Positions 1-5,243 of a stretch of 7,642 nucleotides of DNA are shown piece after piece. The stretch is from Gammaproteobacteria bacterium (GTDB taxonomy: Bacteria; Pseudomonadota; Gammaproteobacteria; Coxiellales; Coxiellaceae). The stretch is taken from NCBI GenBank assembly GCA_022600315.1, contig JAHZKQ010000033.1, forward strand, positions 1 through 7,642, read 5' to 3'. The notes below the pieces were generated by a model. It worked only from the letters and a program-made list of their open reading frames with translations, made no database searches and was not told the origin of the DNA. A program made the position numbers and the translations under genes. How positions within the stretch are numbered: the stretch's first letter is position 1; each line of letters opens with the position of its first letter.

Positions 1-242
1 AACAAGCAGATATTAAAAATCTGCTAGTTGAGCTTGATACGAAATTAGTAAAAGCTTTTTGCAGCACTTACAAATCCACCTGCAAAGTAAGATTTCTAGG
101 CAAACATGTTCGCAGCCCATTAGGCAAAAAAGTTTTCACCAACAAAGTAACCAGCATCGCAGAAGTTGAAAAATATGCCGAAGAAAACCCTGGCAATCAC
201 ACTGAAAGAACTCTAAAGACAATTGCCGCACCAGCGGCTTAA
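1..242 (+). CDS. C-terminal fragment of an unrecognised basic protein (5' end outside window)
   Basis: An open frame enters from the left edge and ends at TAA 240-242, giving 79 complete codons from base 3. No plausible start with a Shine-Dalgarno is visible, so the gene begins upstream of the window. The fragment is hydrophilic and lysine-rich, with a Lys/Arg-rich middle (CKVRFLGKHVRSPLGKK) followed by an acidic helix-like stretch (SIAEVEKYAEEN) and a short Ala/Pro tail ending in APAA. It contains two cysteines and has no membrane segment. I do not recognise the family. The basic character would fit a nucleic-acid-binding or structural protein, but that is only a composition argument. Codon use resembles the neighbours. 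The palindromic repeats at 280-348 follow the stop and no U-tract terminator is visible. Confidence 0.6.
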   Translation, partial: QADIKNLLVELDTKLVKAFCSTYKSTCKVRFLGKHVRSPLGKKVFTNKVTSIAEVEKYAEENPGNHTERTLKTIAAPAA

Positions 243-279
243 TTTATTCCTGTCATACCGCAACGAAACAAAAGGCTCT

Positions 280-309
280 GTCATTGTGTGGCTTGACCAC
301 GCAATCCAG
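280..309 (-). repeat. Palindromic intergenic repeat, copy 1
   Basis: A 30-bp element holds a 9-bp stem (283-291 with 297-305, one G-T wobble) and the 5-nt loop CTTGA (292-296). Read on the minus strand it aligns without gaps to the element at 319-348, matching at 20 of 30 positions, including both flanks (CTRGAT... and ...ATGAC) and the loop. It lies between two gene ends, as expected for a REP-like dispersed palindromic element. A shorter echo (TGTCATACCGC, 251-261) just upstream may be a decayed third end. Confidence 0.65.
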
Positions 310-318
310 GATTAATAT

Positions 319-348
319 CTAGATCCCGCGATCAAGTCGCGGGATGAC
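319..348 (+). repeat. Palindromic intergenic repeat, copy 2
   Basis: The perfect 9-bp stem ATCCCGCGA/TCGCGGGAT (323-331 with 337-345) has the loop TCAAG, which is the reverse complement of the loop of copy 1. The two copies are therefore inverted relative to each other with 9 bp between them. The hairpin sits 14 bp beyond the stop of the hydrolase gene. It has no U-tract on either strand, so it is a poor intrinsic terminator, though it could stabilise 3' ends. Similar GC-rich palindromes with a TCAAG/CTTGA loop occur scattered in many proteobacterial genomes (from memory, not searched). Confidence 0.75.
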
Positions 349-361
349 GGAACAATAAAAC

Positions 362-1090
362 TTAGTTTAAAATCTCATTAAAAAAATCTAACGCATAACG
401 ATAGGTCGCCTTTGCTGCGGTGCGATTATATTCGCGGCCCATTTCGGCTTCGCGCGCCGGTTCAAACGTGCCGGTCGCAGGATCAGTAAAAGAATGTTTG
501 CCATTGCCAAAAAATACAAAGCGCCAATCATCAACCTTTTCCTGCTGCATTTCTTCGGCAAACGTATTTAAAACTTCTGGTGGCACCATCGGATCTTTAT
601 AACCATGCAAAATTAAGATACTGGCTTTAAAACCTTGATTGGCTAAATCTGATTTCGGCAACACACCATGCGCTGAAACTACCGCCTTAATATCCGCCCC
701 CGAGCGCGCAATTTCTAAGGCACACTTACCCCCAAAGCAAAAACCTATCGCGCCGATTCGGCTGCTATCGACATTATCCTGCGAACTTAAAGCATCAAAA
801 GCCAAACATGCTCGCCGGCGCACCAAAGCTGGATCCTCTAAAAACGGTTTAAGCTTGGCATAACAACCATCGATAGTTTTTTCCACCACCCCATCACCAT
901 AAACATCGGCAGCTAAAACCGCATAACCTTGCTCAGCAATTTTTTTGGCGTAATCAATCGCAAATTCACTTAAACCCTCAAAGGCCGGAAAAACAATCAC
1001 GCCCGGCAATTGGCCTTGCGCCTTTGGATCACAAAACAACTGACTTACCAGTTTTTGCTCGCCATCCTGATAAATTAATGTGTTTGGCAT
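362..1090 (-). CDS. Dienelactone hydrolase family protein
   Basis: A 242-residue alpha/beta-hydrolase of the dienelactone hydrolase (carboxymethylenebutenolidase) family, full length for that family and cytosolic, with no signal peptide. The family's catalytic set is visible. The cysteine nucleophile is in GFCFGG (Cys118), the aspartate in HGYKDPMVP (Asp166), and the histidine in GNGKHSF (His199). An early Glu38 in FPAFEGL matches the glutamate that tunes the cysteine in the classical enzyme. The start ATG (1088-1090) has a good AGGAG at 1096-1100, 5 nt away. No chlorocatechol or other aromatic degradation genes are nearby, so the true substrate is unknown. Most such orphan homologues are simply called DLH-family hydrolases. 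The gene lies 99 bp downstream of the LuxR-type gene on the same strand, behind a terminator-like hairpin, so it may have its own promoter. Confidence 0.93.
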   Translation of the reverse strand: MPNTLIYQDGEQKLVSQLFCDPKAQGQLPGVIVFPAFEGLSEFAIDYAKKIAEQGYAVLAADVYGDGVVEKTIDGCYAKLKPFLEDPALVRRRACLAFDALSSQDNVDSSRIGAIGFCFGGKCALEIARSGADIKAVVSAHGVLPKSDLANQGFKASILILHGYKDPMVPPEVLNTFAEEMQQEKVDDWRFVFFGNGKHSFTDPATGTFEPAREAEMGREYNRTAAKATYRYALDFFNEILN

Positions 1091-1126
1091 AATTACTCCT
1101 GTTAGCTTATTTGGCGGATTTTCTGG

Positions 1127-1155
1127 ATTCTAAAGCCAACTTTAAAAAAACACAA
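1127..1155 (-). promoter_or_regulatory. Weak candidate promoter for the hydrolase gene
   Basis: On the minus strand, TAGAAT (1132-1127) resembles a -10 box. TTGTGT (1155-1150) is a poor -35 box 17 nt upstream. The -35 overlaps the terminator-like U-tract preceding the hydrolase gene. This is pattern matching only. It is listed because a hydrolase transcript would need a start here if the hairpin stops transcription from the LuxR-type gene. Confidence 0.25.
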
Positions 1156-1193
1156 ATCCTGACAAACTTAAAGTTGAACTTTGGATTTGTCAG
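1144..1193 (-). terminator. Intrinsic terminator-like structure with two alternative stems, after the LuxR-type gene
   Basis: Read on the minus strand, arm ACAAATCC (1190-1183) pairs with GGATTTGT (1159-1152), followed after one G by seven T (1150-1144): a plausible intrinsic terminator. The overlapping arm CTGACAAA (1193-1186) pairs equally with TTTGTCAG (1166-1159). The two 8-bp stems share bases and exclude each other. Both enclose a small inner hairpin AAAGT-TCA-ACTTT (1182-1170). The 5' arm covers the stop codon of the LuxR-type gene (TGA, 1192-1190). Confidence 0.6.
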
Positions 1194-1579
1194 ACTTTGG
1201 CTGCCGGCGCACAAAACTTAATGCCTACCAAAATATCTTGATTATGCACCAACCTTATAAGGTCCGCCTTGGTATGACAAGAAAAAAGCAACCGCAGATT
1301 CTTAATAAAGTATTCAATGGTTCTAGAAGAGACCCCAAGCTCAAGGGCCATTTCCACATTGGTTAAACCGCGCTTTAGAAGTCGCAGCGCCTCGAGCTCG
1401 CGCTGAGTTAGGTAGATGGGTCGTTCCTGCCACTTAATCAGATAGCAACGCCGACGCAATGGCGTCACCTGAAGTGCGGCATATTCCTCACCAACTGCCA
1501 GCAACTCAGCTGGGCTAATCCCTTGATGACAAGCCACATCTTTCCACAACTCGGCAATTGATTTAGATTCTACATCCAT
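1190..1579 (-). CDS. Small LuxR-type (GerE HTH) transcriptional regulator
   Basis: A 129-residue protein whose C-terminal half is a LuxR/GerE helix-turn-helix. YLTQRELEALRLLKRGLTN opens the domain, AMELGVSSRTIEYFIKNL-like residues (here ALELGVSSRTIEYFIKNL) form the recognition region, and KADLIRLV closes it. The N-terminal part (about 55 residues) is too short for a receiver or an acyl-homoserine-lactone domain, so no sensor is evident. An upstream in-frame ATG (1592-1594) has no Shine-Dalgarno. The ATG at 1577-1579 has GGAGA (1589-1585) with 5-nt spacing and is chosen here. The gene is transcribed divergently from the XRE-type regulator, behind a good sigma70-like promoter with a palindrome in its spacer, which suggests regulated or autoregulated expression. 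Targets cannot be read from sequence; the adjacent hydrolase is a possible one. Confidence 0.87.
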   Translation of the reverse strand: MDVESKSIAELWKDVACHQGISPAELLAVGEEYAALQVTPLRRRCYLIKWQERPIYLTQRELEALRLLKRGLTNVEMALELGVSSRTIEYFIKNLRLLFSCHTKADLIRLVHNQDILVGIKFCAPAAKV

Positions 1580-1584
1580 TATCT

Positions 1585-1589
1585 TCTCC
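1585..1589 (-). promoter_or_regulatory. Shine-Dalgarno that decides the LuxR-type gene start
   Basis: GGAGA on the minus strand lies 5 nt before ATG 1579-1577. It falls inside the longer open frame that begins at 1594, whose own upstream region (TTTAAT) has no ribosome-binding sequence. This argues for the shorter protein. Confidence 0.7.
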
Positions 1590-1605
1590 AACATATTAAA
1601 TCTAA

Positions 1606-1643
1606 AGTAAAGATTCCTTTAAGAATTACCCATAGTAAAGATT
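1606..1643. repeat. Pair of 10-bp direct repeats near the LuxR-type gene promoter
   Basis: AGTAAAGATT occurs at 1606-1615 and again at 1634-1643, 28 bp apart. The second copy overlaps the proposed -10 box (1632-1637). The first copy would lie in the 5' leader of the LuxR-type gene. The 28-bp phasing is less than three helical turns, so the sites would not be exactly on one face. They may be binding sites, or chance in an AT-rich leader. Confidence 0.45.
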
Positions 1644-1661
1644 AAAGCCGCTTTATGTCAA
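1632..1661 (-). promoter_or_regulatory. Sigma70-like promoter of the LuxR-type gene
   Basis: On the minus strand a perfect TTGACA (-35, 1661-1656) is followed after 18 bp by TACTAT (-10, 1637-1632, 4 of 6 consensus bases). A transcript starting around 1625 would have a leader of roughly 45 nt before ATG 1579. The spacer contains a 13-bp palindrome. Confidence 0.6.
1643..1655. promoter_or_regulatory. Palindrome in the promoter spacer, candidate operator
   Basis: TAAAGC-C-GCTTTA is a perfect 6-1-6 palindrome lying entirely between the -35 and -10 boxes of the LuxR-type promoter. That position would let a dimeric regulator block RNA polymerase. Which protein binds is unknown; the two divergently encoded regulators are the obvious candidates. 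Confidence 0.45.
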
Positions 1662-1739
1662 ACCTAGTAACTATATTAAAGGTCTCTAGTAGTGATAGAT
1701 TAACCAAATAGCCGCAGCCAGAAAAAGATTAAGAGAAGC

Positions 1740-1775
1740 TTAAATCACTGTTTAATTTCAAAAATTCTGTACACT
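1740..1775 (+). promoter_or_regulatory. Weak candidate promoter and dyad upstream of the XRE-type gene
   Basis: TACACT (1770-1775) could be a -10 box, with no convincing -35 at 16-18 bp upstream. The AT dyad TTAAA-TCACTG-TTTAA (1740-1755) overlaps where the -35 would lie, as an autoregulatory operator might. This is low-information sequence. The rest of 1580-1858 holds a leader for each of the two divergent genes and no other structure I can support. Confidence 0.3.
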
Positions 1776-1858
1776 AAGGCTAGTCGAACCCTTTGAATCG
1801 GGGTATTATGATAGTACATATCTTTTACAATCCACCAAATAAAAGGGAATTTATAACC

Positions 1859-2542
1859 ATGAACACCGATAAACAACTTTCAACCTCTGGGGATCGTCTC
1901 AAACGCGCTCGCGTCCTAGCAGGTATTAGCACGAGACGGGAATTTGAAAAAAAGTACAATATCAGCGCCAATACCTTACAAGGCTGGGAACAAGGCAAGA
2001 ACCCACTATCCGAAAAAGGCGCGCGTCGTGTTGTTGAAGCCTTTAAATGGGAAGGCCTACTCTGCTCAGTAGAGTGGCTGATACATGGTGTTGGCATGCC
2101 ACCGCGGCCTTATGAAATGCTAAACGCCGGGCTTGAGTCTGATGTTAAAGAAGATAAAACCATTATGGAGATCAACCTGCGCGAAGAGGAAAATATCTAC
2201 CGCGAGACTCAGTTCTTCAAAGACAACACCCCCAACCCAATTATTTTAACCATTGCCGATGACGCCATGGAGCCATACTACTCGGTTGGCGACTATGTTG
2301 GTGGCAGCCGCTTATCGGCCGAAGAAATGGCACGCTACGTCAATACTGCGTGTATTGTCGAGCTGGAAAATAACCTGATATTACCGCGCTATTTGCAAAA
2401 AGGCACCCAAGATGGTTTGTATACTATTTCCAGCCTTAACCCAAGATCTTCTTCATCACCATTAAATTTATATAACGTCAAGATTATCAATGCAGCGCCC
2501 ATCACCTGGCATCGCCGCAAATTATCCACCCTAGCCAACTAA
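1859..2542 (+). CDS. XRE-family transcriptional regulator with degenerate S24 (LexA/C2-like) domain
   Basis: A 227-residue repressor-type protein. Residues about 12-62 form an XRE helix-turn-helix (RLKRARVLAGISTRREFEKK, then NISANTLQGWEQGKNPLSEK). Residues about 125-220 resemble the S24/LexA-C2 fold (ILTIADDAMEPYYSVGDYVGG and onward). In cleavable members the serine sits in a (G)DSM motif. Here the motif reads DDAMEP, with Ala136 in its place, and the stretch where the catalytic lysine is expected reads LILPRYL. Self-cleavage therefore looks lost, leaving a dimerisation or sensing role. The frame is open upstream to TTG 1793 and ATG 1808. ATG 1859 is preferred because the HTH begins normally after it; its AGGGA (1843-1847) is rather far away. 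ATG 1808 with GGGG at 1800-1803 remains possible. A strong terminator follows, so it is transcribed apart from the kinase gene. Confidence 0.85.
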   Translation: MNTDKQLSTSGDRLKRARVLAGISTRREFEKKYNISANTLQGWEQGKNPLSEKGARRVVEAFKWEGLLCSVEWLIHGVGMPPRPYEMLNAGLESDVKEDKTIMEINLREEENIYRETQFFKDNTPNPIILTIADDAMEPYYSVGDYVGGSRLSAEEMARYVNTACIVELENNLILPRYLQKGTQDGLYTISSLNPRSSSSPLNLYNVKIINAAPITWHRRKLSTLAN

Positions 2543-2555
2543 GGTGCTGTAACTG

Positions 2556-2590
2556 ACCGTCTCGACCACATCGGGTCGAGACGGTTTTTT
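2556..2590 (+). terminator. Strong rho-independent terminator after the XRE-type gene
   Basis: A perfect 12-bp GC-rich stem (ACCGTCTCGACC 2556-2567 with 2574-2585), a 6-nt loop ACATCG and a run of six T (2585-2590) lie 14 nt after the stop codon. This is a textbook intrinsic terminator on the plus strand. It isolates the regulator from the kinase gene that starts 29 nt later. Confidence 0.93.
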
Positions 2591-2618
2591 CTTTAATATT
2601 GCTGCAAAAAAAGCTAGA

Positions 2619-3413
2619 ATGGCCGATCCAAATGCAATAACTCGAGACAATACAGTGACCCAGAAACGTAAAAAAACCAGGCCAGAAATTCATTCTTTTA
2701 AGTTTAAAAAAGGCGATGAGCTTTGCAATAAATACGTTATCGAAGGTCTACTAGGCGCTGGCTTTGAAAGCGAGGTTTATCGCATCATCGAGAAAAGCAC
2801 TGGCATTGAACGAGCCGCCAAACTGTATTTCCCACAACAAAACCAAGGCAATAAAATTGCTACGCGGTACGCAAAATTACTGCATAAACTATCCAACTGC
2901 CCGATCGTTATTCATTATCACACTCACGAAACCATCAAATATCAAGACCAAAAAGTTACTTGCCTAATCTCAGAATATGTTGAAGGCGTTAAGCTTTCCA
3001 CCTTTCTAAAACGTCAACCCGGCAAATATATCGGTGTATTTCGTGGTCTACAATTACTGCATGCCTTGGTCACCGGCCTTGAATCAATGCACAATCTAAG
3101 CATTGCACATGGTGATATTCACGCCGATAATATCATCGTTAAGCGCTATGGGCTTGGCTTTGAGTTAAAACTCTTAGACATGTATCGCTGGAAAGGCGTC
3201 TACCGAAAAACCATGGCAGATGATATCTGTGATTCGATTCGAGTCTTCTACGATGCCATCGGTGGGCGTAAACGCTATCGCTTGCACCCCATCGAAATCA
3301 AACAAATTTGCCTTGGGCTTAAAACTTCGTTAATTTTAAATAAGTTCCCAAGCGCCGCGCATTTGCGTGACTATTTAGAAAACATTGAATGGAAGAGCTC
3401 TTATCGTGAATAA
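2619..3413 (+). CDS. Atypical protein kinase-like protein, partner of the following PP2C phosphatase
   Basis: A 264-residue soluble protein with a protein-kinase fold. A basic tail (residues 1-30) precedes a glycine-rich loop GLLGAGFESEV (43-53) and the ATP-anchoring lysine in ERAAKLY (Lys68). The hinge is ISEYVEG (117-123) and the catalytic loop is HGDIHADN (164-171, Asp166 and Asn171). The metal-binding Asp187 is kept, but the DFG motif reads DMY. The next kinase landmark (ADDICDS, from 200) follows after only about a dozen residues, with no APE motif, so the activation segment is nearly absent. I find no clear helix-C glutamate. There is no transmembrane or sensor domain. The start ATG 2619 has no good Shine-Dalgarno; GTG 2655 is an alternative. 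The phosphatase overlap supports a kinase/phosphatase pair acting on shared protein targets. A sugar-kinase role of the WaaP/KdkA kind (HGDLH-like loop, waaC nearby) is a less likely alternative. Confidence 0.82.
   Translation: MADPNAITRDNTVTQKRKKTRPEIHSFKFKKGDELCNKYVIEGLLGAGFESEVYRIIEKSTGIERAAKLYFPQQNQGNKIATRYAKLLHKLSNCPIVIHYHTHETIKYQDQKVTCLISEYVEGVKLSTFLKRQPGKYIGVFRGLQLLHALVTGLESMHNLSIAHGDIHADNIIVKRYGLGFELKLLDMYRWKGVYRKTMADDICDSIRVFYDAIGGRKRYRLHPIEIKQICLGLKTSLILNKFPSAAHLRDYLENIEWKSSYRE
3391..3397 (+). promoter_or_regulatory. Shine-Dalgarno inside the kinase gene for the phosphatase
   Basis: GGAAGAG lies 8 nt before the GTG at 3406-3408. No comparable site precedes TTG 3385. At ATG 3442 the nearest AGGA is only 1 nt away, too close to work well. 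This supports GTG 3406 and translational coupling across the overlap with the kinase stop. Confidence 0.6.
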
Positions 3414-4209
3414 CAACAGTATTCTAATTAGCCAGCAGGATATGGAATCCTACCAACTAATAGAATTACCTCACTATACAATTGGCTATTTCAGCGCTCG
3501 AGCCAAAACCAAAAAAACCCCCAATGAAGATGCTTTATTGGTCTATCCCACCAAACACGGTCTATTAGTTGCCGTAGCCGATGGAGTTGGCAGCACACCA
3601 CGCAGCTATGAAGCCTCGCATAAAATTTTACAAGCCTTAACCAGTATTAAAACAAACTTGAAAAAAAGCGCAGATTATACCCACGCAATTATCGATGCAA
3701 TTGAAAGCACTAATACAGCTCTGGTTAAAAACCCCAATAATCCGCAGACTACTTTGACTTTATGCAGCATTGTCAGCCACCAAATTAAATCCTTTCAAGT
3801 TGGTGACTCCGGAGTGTTTTTATGTGGCCAGCGGGCTAAACTTAAATATAAAAGCATTATGCACTCACCAGTAGGCTATGCTGTGGCGGCAGGTATTTTA
3901 AATGAAGCCGAAGCCATCTTTCATCCCGATGCCAACCTGATTGATAATGCAGTCGGTGATCCATTAATGAAAATTGAAATCGGTCCTGAACTTGAAATTA
4001 GTCGCAGCGATAGTTTGTTCCTTGCTACTGATGGTTTATTTGATAACCTCCCCGCTAATGAATTAATCGACATTGTTAAAAGCGGACCGGTTAATGAAAG
4101 CATGAAGATCCTCACCGAATGTTGTCAGCAGCAATTACATCCCGACGGTAAAACAGGCTTTATCAAAGAGGATGATATGAGCTTTATTCTTTGCCGACGC
4201 ACCAATTAA
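3406..4209 (+). CDS. PP2C-family (PPM) protein serine/threonine phosphatase
   Basis: A 267-residue cytosolic metal-dependent phosphatase with all the landmark aspartates of the PPM family. They are NED at 40-42, VADGVG with Asp59, GDSG with Asp134, ATDGLFDN with Asp209, and EDDMS near the end (Asp256/Asp257). The length is close to the bare catalytic domain of bacterial PP2C enzymes, and no extra domain or membrane segment is seen. It should remove phosphate from Ser/Thr residues using Mn or Mg. The GTG start overlaps the kinase gene by 8 nt (3406-3413), which points to coupled translation and a matched kinase/phosphatase pair. TTG 3385 would give a longer form but lacks a ribosome-binding site. 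waaC follows after 13 nt, so all three genes probably share a transcript. Confidence 0.92.
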   Translation: MNNNSILISQQDMESYQLIELPHYTIGYFSARAKTKKTPNEDALLVYPTKHGLLVAVADGVGSTPRSYEASHKILQALTSIKTNLKKSADYTHAIIDAIESTNTALVKNPNNPQTTLTLCSIVSHQIKSFQVGDSGVFLCGQRAKLKYKSIMHSPVGYAVAAGILNEAEAIFHPDANLIDNAVGDPLMKIEIGPELEISRSDSLFLATDGLFDNLPANELIDIVKSGPVNESMKILTECCQQQLHPDGKTGFIKEDDMSFILCRRTN

Positions 4210-4222
4210 TCCAAGGTTGAGC

Positions 4223-5236
4223 ATGAAAATTCTAATTGTGAAAATGTCTTCGATGGGTGATATTATTCATACCCTGCCGGCAGTCACTGATTTACACTGT
4301 CAACGCCCTGACGTCACAATTGATTGGGTGGTCGAACAAGGCTTTGCCTCTATCCCTAAACACCACCGTGGCGTTAATCAAGTAATTCCAATCGCATTAA
4401 GACGGTGGCGTAAAAACTGGCTAAGCAATGAAAACCGTGCTGAAATTAAAAATTTTTATCGGCAATTACGCGCACAACAATATGATTTAATTATTGACGC
4501 CCAAGGCTTATTAAAAAGCGCCATTGTTAGCCGTCTAGCACGCGGCCCAATTGCAGGCTATCATTATCAGTCGGCCCGTGAGCCCATTGCCAGCTTGCTT
4601 TATCAACATCGGTTTAAAATCGATAAAGCGCAACATGCCATTCAACGTAGTCGGGAATTATTTGCTAAAGCTTGTAATTATACGCTACCAACTTCTGCAG
4701 CAAACTTTAATTTACAGGCAAAAACTGGCGCAGCGAACAACGACTATATTGTTTGCATCCCTGGCACCACCTGGGCCACTAAACATTGGCCAGAACAACA
4801 CTGGCAAAGCTTAATTAATAAATTAAGCACAAATAATTTTAAAGTGAAATTAAGCTGGGGCACCTCAGCTGAATATGAGCTTGCCAAACGTTTGCAACAA
4901 AATTTAGCTAACGTTGAAATTTTACCCTTCCTACCCATTGCAGAAATGCTAACAGTCCTTGCCAATGCTCGTGGCGTGATTGGCGTTGACACTGGTTTTG
5001 TACATATGACTGAAGCTTTAAATAAACCGATGGTTTCTTTATATGGCGCCACCGATCCAGATCGGACCGGCAGTTTAAATCAAAAACAACTCGCGTTAAG
5101 TGCCAAATTTCCTTGCGCACCTTGCTTGCAACGTCAATGTAATTACAAAGGTCAAACCGAGCTGTTTCCAGCCTGCATGGCGATGCTAAAACCAGAATAC
5201 GTCTACCAACAATTCATGCTGACATTAAAGAAATAA
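4223..5236 (+). CDS. waaC: Lipopolysaccharide heptosyltransferase I
   Basis: A 337-residue GT9-family glycosyltransferase that adds the first L-glycero-D-manno-heptose to Kdo2-lipid A at the inner face of the inner membrane, using ADP-heptose. The N-terminus MKILIVKMSSMGDIIHTLPA is the hallmark of WaaC, with the catalytic aspartate at position 13. The donor-site block GTTWATKHWP (Lys187) and GVDTGFVHMTEAL (Asp256, His261) match the family's nucleotide-sugar pocket. SLYGATDPDRTG and the cysteine-rich end CAPCLQRQC are also typical. Length is close to the usual 320-340. ATG 4223 is chosen over TTG 4217 because AAGG (4213-4216) sits 6 nt before it. The gene follows the phosphatase after 13 nt with no promoter or terminator between them. 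It converges with the cyclase gene at a 7-bp gap with no visible terminator. Confidence 0.95.
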   Translation: MKILIVKMSSMGDIIHTLPAVTDLHCQRPDVTIDWVVEQGFASIPKHHRGVNQVIPIALRRWRKNWLSNENRAEIKNFYRQLRAQQYDLIIDAQGLLKSAIVSRLARGPIAGYHYQSAREPIASLLYQHRFKIDKAQHAIQRSRELFAKACNYTLPTSAANFNLQAKTGAANNDYIVCIPGTTWATKHWPEQHWQSLINKLSTNNFKVKLSWGTSAEYELAKRLQQNLANVEILPFLPIAEMLTVLANARGVIGVDTGFVHMTEALNKPMVSLYGATDPDRTGSLNQKQLALSAKFPCAPCLQRQCNYKGQTELFPACMAMLKPEYVYQQFMLTLKK

Positions 5237-5243
5237 AATTATC

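Noticed and set aside
323..345. Hairpin read as an intrinsic terminator for the hydrolase gene or the left-edge gene
   Set aside because: No T-run follows the stem on either strand, and the inverted sister copy identifies it as a repeat element instead.
1766..1785. Possible LexA/SOS box upstream of the S24-like regulator (CTGTACAC)
   Set aside because: Only one half-site is present; no matching ACAG half at the required distance.
1825..2097. Minus-strand open frame opposite the XRE-type gene
   Set aside because: Lies wholly inside a well-supported coding region, low-complexity Ser/Pro/Arg-rich product, no ribosome-binding site or recognisable domain.
2502..2693. Minus-strand open frame spanning the terminator and kinase start
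   Set aside because: It runs across the strong terminator hairpin and both gene ends; its composition (Cys/Trp/Ser-rich) does not look like a real protein.
2619..4209. Kinase/phosphatase pair as part of a type VI secretion locus (PpkA/PppA-like)
   Set aside because: No type VI secretion genes occur in the window and the kinase lacks the membrane and periplasmic parts of PpkA.
4744..5052. Minus-strand open frame inside waaC
   Set aside because: Shadow of the conserved GT9 coding sequence; no family signature of its own.
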